The position numbers and the translations under genes were made by a program. A DNA stretch of 64,000 nt. Origin: Roridomyces roridus. Taxonomy: Eukaryota; Basidiomycota; Agaricomycetes; Agaricales; Mycenaceae. Position 1 is the first letter of the stretch, and each line of letters opens with the position of its first letter. The stretch lies in contig JARKIF010000009.1 of NCBI GenBank assembly GCA_029378245.1, positions 434,001 through 498,000 of the forward strand, given 5' to 3'. Below the pieces are notes generated by a model. The model did not search any database. It saw only the letters and a list, made by a program, of their open reading frames with translations, and had not been told where the DNA came from. Shown here in pieces: positions 40,969 to 53,046 of the stretch.

Positions 40969-42388
40969 TCAATCCTCCCGACATGGGTCGTACGAAGAAC
41001 ACCCGACCACAGTCAACCAGTCGCCACGCTGCTGCTCCTTGTGGCAAACTACACTGTTCAGCGCCCCTGCACACTTTCCTCCCGCGCAGCCTCCTCCACC
41101 AGGTGTCATGCCAAAGGGCATGCTTGCGGGGTCGAGAACACAAAGACTCTGGATAGCATGTCCTCGGCCAGGGAGACAAAGGCCTGCGCGAGGTAGTGTC
41201 GCATGTGATGATGCGTAGGTATATATTCGGATACGTTGTGCTGGAGAGAGAGTGGGGGCGAGGAAAGACATGATGTAGAGCTGCAACTCCGTAGGGAGGG
41301 CACGGAAGGGGGATCGCTCCGGTGCTGTCGGCGCGACCTGCGGAGCACCAGAGGTGGAGACCTCGATGCAGGAACAGTCAATACAGCGTACGCTGGAGCG
41401 AGAGCTAAAGAGAAGGAGGGGCCGCGCGTATCTCAAGAGGCAAAGTGCCTCCTTCTCCGTCTGCCGTTTGAGGTGCGCGTTTCGCAGCATGAGGCGGCGT
41501 AGCAATGCTTCACTGGCCTTCCACGCATCTATACTGGCTGGGCCTCCGGTATCGTCGTCGTCGTCGTCTTCCGAAGTATTATCGCTGCTTGACGGCGCGG
41601 CTAGATTGTTCGAATACATTTCCACCGTCAAAAGGGAGAAGTTGTGCCGTTCTATGGCACGGAGGATAGATTTGACACAACGGAAACCCAACGCATTGCC
41701 ATTACCTGTAAACGCATTTCTATGAGTAAAAAGTATGAAATACGGTATTAAACTCACACTTGAGGGTATGCAAGCGGCATCGTGGAGAGGAAATGTATTC
41801 AATTAGGGTGGGTGCTGATTGAGCCGTGAGCCCAATCGCGGAAAGATGAGCTTCCCGTAGATGCGGCGAGTCGAGGAGGGGTAGAAAGGCCTGAAGGAAG
41901 CCGTCCGAGAGGTTGTTGTTGGTCGTGAGGGATAGAAGCTCAATACGCGACGCATTCAGCGCTGCTGTGAAAGACCGCCAGGTGTCGGGATCCCCTGTGA
42001 AATAATTCTGAGGGTCGCCCGTCAGTGTCGGCGACGTTCTGTAACGAACAAGACGTACGTTCTGGAGAAAGAGTTCGCGCAGGGCCTTATTCCCCCTAAT
42101 ATATTCAGAAATCGCCGCAAGGGTGCGGTTGCCCATCGCGTTGGAGTTGAGGCTGATTTCTGCTATCAGATACGTCCTCCCAATGGCGGAGGACAGGAAT
42201 TTGAAGAGCACAATGCCGCCGTCGTCGTTGAGTTCATTGTGACCGAGGATGAGCTTTGTCACCGAGCGACGCGAGGAAATCATGGATATTATTTCTTGTG
42301 CACCCCGTATTGATACAAGCCCGGCGTCCATGCGGTCGATGTAGCCTCTGCTCGCCAGGAGGACCCTTGGGGCCGGTGGTCGGGACAT
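40969..42388 (-). CDS. Leucine-rich-repeat (RNI-like) protein
   Basis: An N-terminal set of ribonuclease-inhibitor-type repeats (SVTKLILGHNELNDDGGIVL, LIAEISLNSNAMGNRTLAAI, LRELFLQN, IELLSLTTNNNLSDGFLQAF, LREAHLSAIGLTAQ, LLTVEMYSNNLA). An acidic insert (EDDDDDDTGG) is followed by a helical segment, then an F-box-like stretch (FRALPTELQLYIMSFLAP) and a Cys/Gly-containing tail ending WLTVVGCSSYDPC. Two introns (near 42013-42060 and 41712-41760) join the repeat exons in phase. It may be an adaptor for ubiquitin ligation, an inference from the F-box-like motif only. Confidence 0.7.
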
Positions 42389-42445
42389 GATGACGGTCAG
42401 AGTTTGTGTGTAAATACAGATTACGCTAATGCTACATTTGATTCT

Positions 42446-45400
42446 TCACTTCAAGAGGCCTTCAACACGGCCCGACAGCACTGCTCCGCCCACTCGCTCG
42501 ATGAAAGTCAGTCTCGCAGCCCTGCCGTCTGCTCCGAGATCAAAGCAATCAGGCGGCAGGCGCACCGGCCCGGCTGGCTTTTGCTGATAACGAACCACAT
42601 CCGTGATCACCTCCAGACCGCCTTGGTCCACGACCACCCTCAAAAGCTTCTCGGCACGATCCCCGTTGCCGGCCAACTCTCCTGTTCGCAGATCTGGCCA
42701 TATGTTGCACGCCACATGATGCAATGCAAGGATTCTCGGGAAACCCTGCAATGGAACCTTGATGAGGGCACCAAGGTAGGCGGCTACCATCTGCGGGTCG
42801 CTTTCTACCGGCCACATGAACTCTGCGAGGTCTGCCGCGATCATATCCTCTGGATTGGTGCGTATGGTCTTCAAGATATGACTAAAGTCATTCCAAAGAT
42901 GCCGACGATAGTCCAATGCGTACCGCATAGACGTCGGAGGCAGAAGGAGCCGAGCAAACGTGGGATGCGAAAAGGAGATGGCGTCGTAGAGGGCCACAAA
43001 GTCGGTGTAGTATTGGTAGAACGGCGTGGATGTGCCCAGAAAACCCGCTGCGACTTCCTCCAGATCAGTATGTGATGGTGGCGATGAGGCCGGTAACGGA
43101 AAACGGAGCCAAAAGGACGTCCATGAGCTGCCCAACCACACGGTCCCGGAAGACCTCTTCTGCTGAATCACTTTGGGTCTGACCGTGTTCCAACATAAAC
43201 ACCTTCATGCACCCGAAAACTGCCTCTTCCTGAGTCAGCACAAACTCGGCAAAGGAGAACCTGGAAGCCAGCTGGCGCGAAATCTCCGTCAGAAGGAGAG
43301 CCGCGCGAGTGATATCAACTTCAGAGGCATCCCATCCCGCGGGAAGATTCCCGAACACCGTCGACGTTCCCGAGCGGAGAAGGTGGTCAAGAGGTGAGAG
43401 CGTCCAATCTCGGGAGATGGGAAGCCCAAAGTCACGGCGCGAGAATGCCACCAAGGGCGCAGGAAGTCGCAGAGTCGTCGCAGTCTGGATAGAGCTCGGG
43501 GACAGGCAGGCAGGCCCGATGTGCACATCAAACTTTGGCTGAATCGCTCCCAATAAGAATGGTTTGATCGGCGCCAGCCCGCCTTTGTCCCAGACAGCCT
43601 GCGCAACATTGAGACCGTGTGAAAGCGCCCATTGGGGTGTTAACAGCTCAAAGACTTGCTGTGCGACTGTCAACGCAAACTCTTCGTCACCTGGAAGGAG
43701 TCGAGACAGGATAGCAAGCGCCTGGGCCATCCAAACATCTTGCGAAACATCGGGAAGTCGCTGAGAGAGTTGCAGATAAATTGACAACAAGCTGGCGAGG
43801 GGACGGAACAAGACATATCCTGGTCCGCATTTCTGAACACGGGACCAGAGAGGATGGGTGACGAGTTTTGCGCAGAGTTTAGTCAACTGGGAGAATGGGA
43901 GGGCAAAGGGGGGAGCCGCGAGTGGCACATCCGATACAGGCGGTAAACAAGCGAGCCAAAGGCGTATCGCGCCCGTCAGCGTTTCTGCATATACCCCAAT
44001 GGCTCTCAATTTGGGGGCCCCACCGCGCTCGAATCTGTCGAGGCCAGCATCCAGTGCACCCATTGCAGCGCGAACAATGGTATTCTCCTTTCCTCCGTCC
44101 GCTTCAAACCCGGGCCTAATGACAGCCAAACACTCTTGCCGTTCCGCCTCCCCACCACGGACACCATTGATCCGAGAACCTTCTAGCCAAGCCGCCTCGG
44201 CAGACCATATCGCCGTCCAGACGTCCCACTCGGCGGTTGCTACTCCGAGCACGTCCCGCAATGTCAACACATCTTGCCCCCATCGCCACGCCGCGACCTG
44301 GCTCCACAAAATATCATGGCCCTGGCGTTGTCCGGTGCGGGTCCACCGCGCACACAATCCACGCGGCGATCACTTCGGCCCAAGCTTTACGTACACTTCG
44401 CTCTGTGCCAGGAGATTGCACATAAGCTGAAAGCCTCGCTAGTGGCTCCTGCGCGGTGCCTGCAATGTGCGAGTAGAGCCCATATGACGCGAGCGTGGCG
44501 TAAAACGCCAGGGTCCCCGCAAGGACCGCCGCGGTGGGTGGAGGCAGAACTGCAACAAAACGTAGAAGAGCGTCTGCAGTGTTTACTAGACTTTGCGCGC
44601 TTTGCACGAGTGGAGGCCGCGAGCGTCGTGAGCAGGTCCAATGCGAGAGCAGCATCTGTTGGAGCGCTAGGCGAGTTTGCCAGAAGAAATGTGCGGAGAA
44701 GGGAAGAGACAAGGGAAGGGGTAGAGACTATGGCAGTCGCAATTTCGTTCGTCTGGCGAGCAAGACGGAGGAGAATGGCGAGAATGCGGGTTTGAGAGGC
44801 TGTGGAGGACAACTCGGAAGTTGATTCAGTCTGCATGGAAAGAGCTATAACGAGCTGCGATAAGAGATGGGCGAGCGGAACCGTCAAATCGGTAGCTCCA
44901 AGTTCCACGCCGCTGATATCTCGTCCGAGGTCGGGATTTAGCGTTTCGTCCACCTCGGCGTATCCAACTATACACTCCCAGACCACTTCGATCGCGTGTG
45001 CGCCCAGATTCCCTCGCTCACTCAACGCCTCAACGGCTGCAGCAAGTATTCGTGCCTTGAGCTCGGATAGGTTTCCCACACTATCGACAGGCTCGACGTC
45101 CCCGCGGCGAACGGCAGCAGCCCAACGCGCCATTCCCGCAAGCATGCGCATCCCGGCAGCGCGTTGGGCCTTGACGCCAGAACGGGAGGTCATGAATACA
45201 TCATCCAACGTATACCCTGCGCGTTGCACACCATCAGCGTCGGGAGCGTGGTGGTGGAGACCGAGGTGGGTCGGTAGGGAGGAATGCAGCGATTCTGCGA
45301 GGGGGTTTCCCGTCAGATCGAATCGCAGGGTAGCTCGCTCGGTTGATGCACTGGGCAAAACATCTTCCATCATCCACGCGAGATCGGCATTGTGTGCGGG

Positions 45401-46275
45401 CGCAGAAGGAAAGAACCGACGACGAATGTCTTCTGGAGTGCCTTCTACCGGCTCATCGGTAGCACGTGAACTGCTGGCAAATGTCCCCAAGGACACGACA
45501 TCAGAGTCGTCTGTTGGTGGGGGTAGCGCGAGGGCCTTCTTCCGTGGCGAAGGGGGTGCCGATTCGTAGACATGAACATCATCCGGCAAGACCTCGGCAA
45601 AGCGCAACTTGCGGGACGCGCGGCTTGTGGGTCGCGTGCTAGCTGGGCTGGGAACGGGTGAGAGGGCTGGAGGCAGTGGGCCTGATTTACGTTGAGCAAT
45701 TTGATTCGGAATTGCAAAGCAATGTACCTCGCGGAACTGGAGATTTACTGCGGGGCGACGAGTCGAGTGGAACTGAAAGCGAAAATGAGGAAGGAATGAA
45801 AGTAATGAATATGCACATACCTTCTTCGAGAGAAGTGACAGCGCCTGGTCGAGTATAAGTCGGGAGATGCAACAGCTTTGGAGGGCGCACCATGGCCAGC
45901 CTTTGAGCGTGCGTCGCGGACTCTCTGCAAAAGATCGCCAATACCAGGCCCGAATTTTTCCAAAATGTCCCTGCGTTCCTCTTCGCGTTCCTCTTCCGTC
46001 ATGGCCACAACACGTTTCCTCGTTCTCTCGGCTGCATCTGAGCACGCCAGTCATCCGTCCGTTCGTCAGTGGCCTTGGGAGGAACTGGACGGCCCCACAA
46101 CGGGAACATGGCCCCTAGGTGCAGCCTTTGCTTCTCTGGCTCGCGCAAAGGCACTCTTTTTTGACCGATGGGGGGCTTGGGGGAACCCGGTCTGCGCCGA
46201 GGCTTTCGTAAACGCCGAGGCAGCCTTGGAAGATGATGGGGTCCGCTCAAAGACGTCTCCGACGAGGGAGGCCAT
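42446..46275 (-). CDS. RPAP1: RNA polymerase II-associated protein RPAP1
   Basis: Large helical-repeat protein that helps assemble and import RNA polymerase II. N-terminal MASLVGDVFERTPSS, the RPAP1_N-like segment (MTEEEREEERRDILEKFG, IGDLLQRVRDAR), an intron near 45680-45840, then the RPAP1_C domain (LRFDLTGNPL; LPTHLGLHHHAPDADG; AGYTLDDVFMTSRSGVKAQR). A long alpha-solenoid follows to the C terminus (SFSHPTFARLLLPPTSMRYA; DYRRHLWNDFSHILKTI). Four one-base phase changes are needed (near 46090, 46045, 44605 and 44340), so the protein is split among several frames here. It is 57 bp upstream of the LRR gene on the same strand and diverges from DSN1. Confidence 0.85.
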
Positions 46276-46360
46276 GAAAATGAAAGATTGATTGTTGATG
46301 CATCACGTGATAAATACATCTTCATTTCCGCCTGTGCTCTCGCCTCCTCGTACAGACTGG
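46276..46360. promoter_or_regulatory. 85-bp bidirectional intergenic region, RPAP1 / DSN1
   Basis: Divergent start codons 85 bp apart; contains GATGCATCACGTGATAAATAC, with a CACGTG E-box-like site near 46304. Binding by a bHLH factor is possible but not shown. Confidence 0.45.
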
Positions 46361-47942
46361 ATGGCCACCAAGCGCCCCGCGAATCCTCTCCTTGCCGAGG
46401 CCGCGAAGCAGGCCAAGACGTCGGTGCGTAGCGCTTTCTGTCATGCCGATTTTTGTTGTTGCTTAACAGCTATCAGACGAAACGGAAATGTAAGGTCAAA
46501 CTTGACGCGTCTTTCGTCTAATAACGCGTCCTAGACGAAGAAAAGACGTCCCTTGGTCTTCAAATATCGCGCACTGCAGGCCCCAGCAATCCTCCTGCCA
46601 AGAAGCTCAAAGCGGACACCACACGATATGGCTCGGTCGACCCTGTAGTCGACCTGCAAGTGCGGGAGATGGAGGGCGAAGCGACTCGTTTACGTGCCTC
46701 TGCAGCGCCTGCCGCCCCCTTCCGTCAGTCGCCCGAGAAGAAGAAGCAGAAGCAGCGAGAGACCATCGTCGATACACAGGAGCCGCTGCGCGACGGCACC
46801 CCACAGGCCACCCGGAACAAGCTCTTGCGAGGAGACGCCATGGCTGCCATTGCACGCGACTCGCAGGCAACCACTCCCGAGAAACCAGACCCTAAAACCA
46901 ATCGACGAAGGAGTTCGCGCGGGCATCGGGTCAGTTCTTCTTTTGAGGGTGGCGCTTTCAGTACGTGCTCTCTCGCCACTGGGACACAACTAATTTCTCC
47001 AGCACTACCACACCGCCGTGTCAATGAGGAATCCTTTTACAAGCACGTTGACCGCGACGTTCCCCCGTCAGAGCAAGTTCGCCAGCTTTTTGTCTGGAGT
47101 GCTTCACGTGCAGCAGCCACACCTAACGATCCTGACACCGGAGGATGGTGCTGCTCTGGATGGCTGCCAAGAACGATCTCATGCGATGGCTAGCAGAGCA
47201 TCGGATCGACCTCGTCGAGCGCGACGATGACGACATGGACGGAGTGAAGGGCAAGAACACCCAGAACGAAAAGAACATGGTCTGGGAGGCTATGTACAAT
47301 AAGGAAATCGAAGAGTGCGCCCTATTAGCCTTGACTCTTTCCTTGACTGACTCTACGAAAGCGCCGAGACGGAGCTAGGGGAATGGGCAGGGACCAGGGC
47401 AGCGTTGGAAGGAGTACACGGATACGCAGAAGAAGCGGAACGAGACGCTTCGGGCAGCACGAAGTGACACAACGAAACTACCCGACGAACGCTACCTCGA
47501 CGAACGCTTTCGACGAGGCCTCCAACTCGTCCAGGCCCCACCAGACCCTGCGATAGCGAAATTGGACATGGACCTCCAAGATCTCCAGCCGACCCTCGAC
47601 GCGCTGCACACCGATTTACATTCGGCCCGAACGGCTGTCCGTGTCGCCTCCCGAGTACTCGATTCGCGCTTCCGATTGTTCGGTGCCGCCCTCGACACCC
47701 AGCAAGGGACATCAACAAATCCTGAGGGACTGCTGAGAGCGTTGACCTCGGTGGATGCATCACGACCACAGGAACGGATAAGTGACGAGGCACGGCAAGC
47801 GGCCAGGGAGGTTCAGCGTGCCAAGAGGGCGGGCGAGGGTGAAAGGCGGCTGACGGCGACACTTCCAGGGACACCATCCCGAAGGTCAGCGACACCGAGG
47901 CGTGAACGAACGCCAGGGAGAGAACGGACGCCGGTACGATAG
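46361..47942 (+). CDS. DSN1: Kinetochore protein DSN1/Mis13
   Basis: Subunit of the MIS12 complex that links centromeric chromatin to outer kinetochore microtubule binders. A disordered basic N terminus (MATKRPANPLLAEAAKQ) leads to the conserved RRRSSRGHRVSSSFEGG motif, the SESFYKH-like block VNEESFYKHVDRDVPPSEQV, RQLFVWSASRAAA, LMRWLAEHRIDLVERDDDD and a coiled-coil C terminus (LDMDLQDLQPTLDALHTDLH, RFRLFGAALDTQQG). Several short introns occur. A one-base shift near 47458 is needed to join GEWAGTRAALEGVHGYAEEA to LPDERYLDERFRRGLQLVQ. The assignment rests on the RRSS and ESFYKH motifs. Confidence 0.82.
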
Positions 47943-48043
47943 CAGGTTGTATGATTATTTTCGATTTGTATCTTGCGTATCTACGGATTTATTTCTTCGA
48001 TGTTGTAAAATCGGTCGTTGTAAATCGGTCGAATAATGAATTG

Positions 48044-50364
48044 ATGGCAATGATGGACGACGTTCAGCAAACCACCATCTACATTCCCTATGACGATTCC
48101 GAGGACAGTTCTCAGTCCACCGACTTGCTCGATACCGACCTCGAGGATGGTCCACAACTCCGTTTCGACGCGTACATGGCCGCATGGGCAAAATGTCTCG
48201 ATCGCGTCAAGGTGCGCGTCGAAAGCATCTTGGCCGCCTAATTTTCATGCCACCAGGCCATCATCGAAGCCCTGTACAATCCTGTCGTCTCCAGCATTCT
48301 TGACCGTCTCGACAACATCCACGATGCTGTCCCTGGTCTTCCGTTCTCCGAACTCCCTGTGGTTGCAGTGGCTGGTCTGTATCCCCGCACACCCTCCTCA
48401 CCCACTCACAGTTGGTGAACAGATTTCTCGGGTGGATCTATATTCCTGGACCGACTATGTGCTACCCTCGAGGCGACGCCAACAAAGATAATTAGCCATC
48501 TCTACCCCAGCGACTGCACCAACCTCACCTCTGCTATGAAAACGTTGATTGGTGGCTTTGTCGATCGCGACAGTGTGTGCCTTTTTCTTTCTGTCCAGTA
48601 CATGCAACTGAAACGCGTCACAAGACGCGTCCAGGCGCCGTGCCGCGACATGGTTGGCGCCGCATGATCTCGGTGTGCTCCAGGCGTGGTACAACGCCCA
48701 ACGTAGACCGCCACAACTACTCATTCTGTTGCACGACTTTGAAAAGTTTGAAAAAACCATTCTTGAGGACGTTTTCTACGTATGCAGGTACTTGGCAACT
48801 CGATTTGAATCCCTTGCTCTTGCTCAAGATATTCTCCAGTTTGCAGGCAGCACGTCTCCCACTTATATTCCTCTTTTCACTATCCACTCCATCACCCTCC
48901 TCCTGCCTACACGCCTCTTTGTCTCGTTCCACACTTGCCCTTCTTCGTGTGTCCAACTACACAGTTCCTACGGGTCGCTCCGTACTGGAAGTCTGTAGTA
49001 ATCGACACATTTTTTGACCCTGCTATTGATCTAGCTCTACTTCCGGGTGTCAGTCTGCTCTCCTTCATATCAGACTACTGCGCCACGCACAGTGCATCGC
49101 TCCAAGCCATTATCTCCATCCTCCACCTTACCCATTTAAAACATTACACTGCCGCCGAGCCCTTGTCCTTTCTGGCTCATGCCACACCGACCATCTCGGC
49201 GCACCCCACTGCTCGCCAATTCGCCTTCCTTGACACACTCCTACCGCGCCTCCGTCCGTCCGGGCTCCGGGACAACAAGGGTACACAATGGCGTGCTCAT
49301 GCTAGCGCGCCCGAGCGCCTATTGCAGGCCGTCGACGCAGCGCGCAGCGCCTTTGCACGCCAGGCTCAACGCATGAAACTGGGCATCGCACTCCTCATGC
49401 GCGTCGTCGGCTTCCTCCGCACCCACCTCCCTGCCATCTCTGATGCCCAGCATAAACGTCTTTCGCGCTGGACAGGTCTTGCATTTATATGCCGCATTCT
49501 GAACAACAGAGACAGAGCCGTGAACAACCTCGACGGACTCGCGAACCTCCTCAGGACTACTCCTGAGTTGGATACACTGCTCGCCGATTTAGATACCTAT
49601 CTGGATGGATTTGAGGAGACTGTGGCACGCCAACGAATATCCGCTCTTCGCTCGCGTATCGATGATAGCAAAGACGAAATCGCCGACTGGCTCGAGGCAT
49701 ATCTGGGGTATGATATTTATTTTCCCCTCTAACTTTACTGAAATAAGAATCACAGAGAGTTGTTGCTGCAATCCATGGAGGAAGCGACGCCACTGTGGAG
49801 CGTGTGGTACACAGGGCAAACTCCGTTCCCATCCGAGGTGATTTTTAACCCATCCTTTTCATATTATCATGACAAAATGCCATGGCCAGCTCCTTAACCC
49901 TGCGCTGCGCCCATCCATCATCTCGGGACTCGCTTTCCCTGATTCCTATGTCGAAGGTGGCCTAGAGGATGAGGTCAAGGAAGATGAGGAGCGCGATCTG
50001 ACTGCTTGTTCCGGACGCGAGCATTCTGTTCGCCGGGTACGCAGATGCGGGACGCCTCGTTAACGTGTATGACTGGTTTCAGCATTTCTGTTCTGTGCTC
50101 GAGCAGCAGCGTCAGCTTCCACAACCGAGTCCGACGAAGAAGGGCAAGGCTGGCTCCCCGCGCAAAGGCAAGAACAAGGCTGTCGCGGCGGGAATTCACT
50201 GAGGAGGAGAAGAAAAGTGGCGGCTTAGCGCGCAGGCACGATTCATCCGTGCTCTGCACGAGTTGGACCATCTTGGGTTTATCAAGCACACCGGACGCGG
50301 TGGCGGTGCAGGCGGACGCAAAGGCGAGTATGTATTGCGCACTGTGTTGGGAGTTTTAAGTTAG
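48044..50364 (+). CDS. ORC3: Origin recognition complex subunit 3
   Basis: ORC subunit that marks replication origins and loads MCM helicase. ORC3 motifs: the N-terminal RFDAYMAAWAKCLDRVKV, LLILLHDFEKFEKTILEDV (degenerate AAA+ Walker B-like region), YWKSVVIDTFFDPAIDLALL, LLSFISDYCATHSASLQAI, LTHLKHYTAAEPLSFL, and the C-terminal winged-helix part (LVNVYDWFQHFCSVLEQQR; AQARFIRALHELDHLGFIKH, then YVLRTV). At least six introns, some hard to place near 48240-48780. An extra A in an AAAA run near 50213 shifts the frame before KWRLSAQARF. I chose the first of three nearby ATGs (48044, 48050, 48053). It converges with the next gene 34 bp away. Confidence 0.9.
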
Positions 50365-50398
50365 ATATTATATACTTGAATCTCTGTCTAGTGTGCTA

Positions 50399-52445
50399 TT
50401 AGAAAAGTGAAGGAGTCCGGAGGATCTTCCACAAAATCTTTGGTGCCAAGAGGACTCTGTCTGCTGCGAGAACCTGACGCACATGCCACAGAGCGGATGC
50501 CACCTCGACGTCCTACAATTCCGTCAGATGTATCTCGAGAAATACTGCAAAAATACTCACTCGAGTGGCAGCAGATATCATTTTCAGCTCAAACCAGCGC
50601 AGCAAGCGGCCGGTGTTCTTCGTTTCACCCTCCATGGGTTCACAGGCAGAGGATCCATAATCTGGGTACTCATGCTCCAGAACGCCCAGCGAAGACTCTA
50701 GTAAGCGTACCGTGCAGTCGAGTACCGTCCCTGCATCAAGGGTTAGTACTGCAGTACGAGTTGACCTGGGAACGCGCTCACCACAAACTTTTACAGTCTC
50801 TAGCGTTGCTTTGGAAATAGCGCGCCGAAAAATCGTCCGGAAGGCCGGCGATGCCGACAGTATGAAGGAGGGCATTCAATGTGATGCCATTCATCATTAC
50901 CTGGGCAAATCCCTGCCTATGGCGAGGTCAGCTGCGATAAAAAGAAAAGAAAAGAAATTTCATACCCATGAACGGGGTTGAGTTGCATGATGGCATCGCC
51001 GACGGAAACGAAATTCGATGGCAACCTCCCTGGTGGGAGCGAGTGGTACTGAATATAAGATTGACTCGCTGCCAACCATGAGTCACAATCTTTGCTCGCG
51101 GCAGTCTTGACACGCACGTATCTTGAAAGTACCGAAAGACGGCTTGCCGAGCTCGCATAAAATTGTAACAGTTTCGATAAACCAGGAGGGAATGGGCGCA
51201 TGTCCTTGCATTTCCGTAATGAAGGGGACGATGTCTGAGGCAACTCGCGGCAACTCCACGCCTCCAGCCACAAGGAGAAGTTGCACTGTCCAATATTGAG
51301 TGAAAGAAAATGGGAAGATGGGAACGTCTGTGTACTTGTGTGGTTATCGGTTTTTAGGAGACCGAGGCCCGGGTTTCCCAAATCGACATGCGACATGAAT
51401 GCGTAGAGGGTAACGGTATTCATCAATGTCTCGGGAACGGGCAAAGTCTCTTCGAGTTCCGGAGGAACAGAAAAGCAGATGGTCGTGTAGTTGAGATTGC
51501 CATTGTAGGAGCACGAATATTTTTCGGGAGAGAGATGCCTGCGTTTTCAAGCCACTTCAAACCCACCTGAGTTGATCCAGTGCAATCTTCGCCAACGGCG
51601 AGTACGAGACTGAGATGGATCATGAAACACTACCCGCGACAAGCGCGACGTTGCTCAGCGTCATTTGTGTTCCATCAAGCTGGCGAACAAGTACTGATTC
51701 GACGGCGTTTCTGTCGTGCGATCTCTGAATGGATCGCACTGTGCCCGAGACCAGAGTGATGTTTGCTGCAGTCGGATGATCCAACAGAATTTTCTCTAGC
51801 GTAGTTTGTGCAGTGGAACGTCTCATGACGAGAGTTTCAGGGAAAAAACCGGAGGGGTAGTCCTGGTAGGGTGTGAGGAGCAGCAATCCGGAATAATGCA
51901 TTTGGAGATCAGCGGGGACGAAGCTGTTATAACAGTTCAGTCGCAGCGAGGTTGTGGATGGTACAATATACTCACCGCCCACCAATGGCTCGGAGACTTG
52001 CATCGAAATTCGGCCAGAGACGTCTAGCGCCGGTCACGAAGAGACTGGGAAACACTGTAGTAGTGAAATTCCTGGCCGTTACGATAAGAAGCACCACCTA
52101 CCGTGGATAGCATGGTACTGCATTATGCGAGTCTTGGGTTCGTCGGATCCGAATTCTGGATCAACAAGGATAACCTGCTGGAAATGGTCCGCCAATATTC
52201 GAGCAGTCACAATGCCCGCGATGCTTTTCTACTGATGAGGTTCCCGAGGCAAGAGATATGATTTCGACGCACCTTCCTCCACAAACGACCCCAGTTCCAC
52301 GTAGCTTCGACTCTCTGGGAAGGCCAATTTTGTCGAGACTCTGCATCCATATAGGGCGGGACTTGCAGACTTTTTGCCATAGCACCAGTACAGCAGCCGG
52401 GAGGGAAATGTAGACTGCGAATGCGAAAATGCTGGTCGCAGTCAT
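50399..52445 (-). CDS. FAD-dependent monooxygenase-like protein, tandem copy 1
   Basis: A membrane-anchored flavoprotein of unknown substrate. An N-terminal hydrophobic anchor (SIFAFAVYISLPAAVLVLW) is followed by the FAD-binding loop VVCGG-SIAGIVTARIL (split by an intron after the second Gly-Ser) and DHFQQVILVDPE. FVPADLQMHYSGLLLLTPYQ and DCTGSTQVGLKWLE lie in the middle. The second FAD motif LPSNFVSVGDAIMQLNPVHG precedes QGFAQVMMNGITLNALL. The C terminus ends ILWKILRTPSLF. The GD...NP...G pattern fits class A flavoprotein monooxygenases. Many short introns; exon joins were not all resolved. It shares order and motifs with the gene at 53047-55070. Confidence 0.75.
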
Positions 52446-53046
52446 GGTCAAGCGGAGACACGGACAGACAGAGAGAGCAGTTATTAGGACTTGAATATCG
52501 ACCCGCCGCGGGTCAACAGGTGTCAGCGGGTGCGGGTGCGGGTCAGTTTCCGTCAGCGTCCCGGACCCGTCTTACCCTTGGATTACCTGCGGAAACCACT
52601 GATGAGACGGCTGGTAACGCTAACGACATTCCCAGCGATGTCAACCCTCGTCCTAACAATGAGCGGCAGGTCAGTAGGTGCGAACGGTCGACCCGCGGCC
52701 ACGGGTTTGGGACCCGGGTTCGGGACAGCGCTCCGCACATTATGGGTCACCCGTGGCCATCACTATCCAGGGACCAGGACCGGTATCGGGACCGAGTGAG
52801 GTAAATTTGCGGACTACTTAACTTGAAATCCACGCGTATCTGCGGGGCTAACCAACGCCGAAAAGGTCGCAGGTGGTAAAACTCTTCCCGCTTCTGGTGA
52901 TTGCAGGCCATGAGTGCGTGAAGTCGTTGAGTTCAGAGTTGAAAGTTCGTGACGACAAGATGTTGCATCAATTGTTGATCAAAATAATATCTACAAATAT
53001 TACGGTTGAAGTTTGGTTGGTTCGAAATGAGGCCTATTTTCCTCCT
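52446..53046. other. Intergenic region between the tandem FAD genes, GC-rich
   Basis: The left part (about 52495-52800) is GC-rich with repeated CGGGT/ACCCG words (GCGGGTGCGGGTGCGGGTC near 52527; GACCCGGG near 52709). An open frame across it looks compositional, not coding. The promoter of copy 1 must lie here. Confidence 0.45.

Noticed and set aside
44802..45569. A 255-codon plus-strand frame opposite RPAP1
   Set aside because: The minus strand carries the conserved RPAP1 C-terminal domain block here. The plus frame is its shadow.
52491..52799. A 102-codon plus-strand frame between the FAD genes
   Set aside because: It lies in a GC-rich patch with repeated CGGGT words; codon content looks compositional and no family is recognised.
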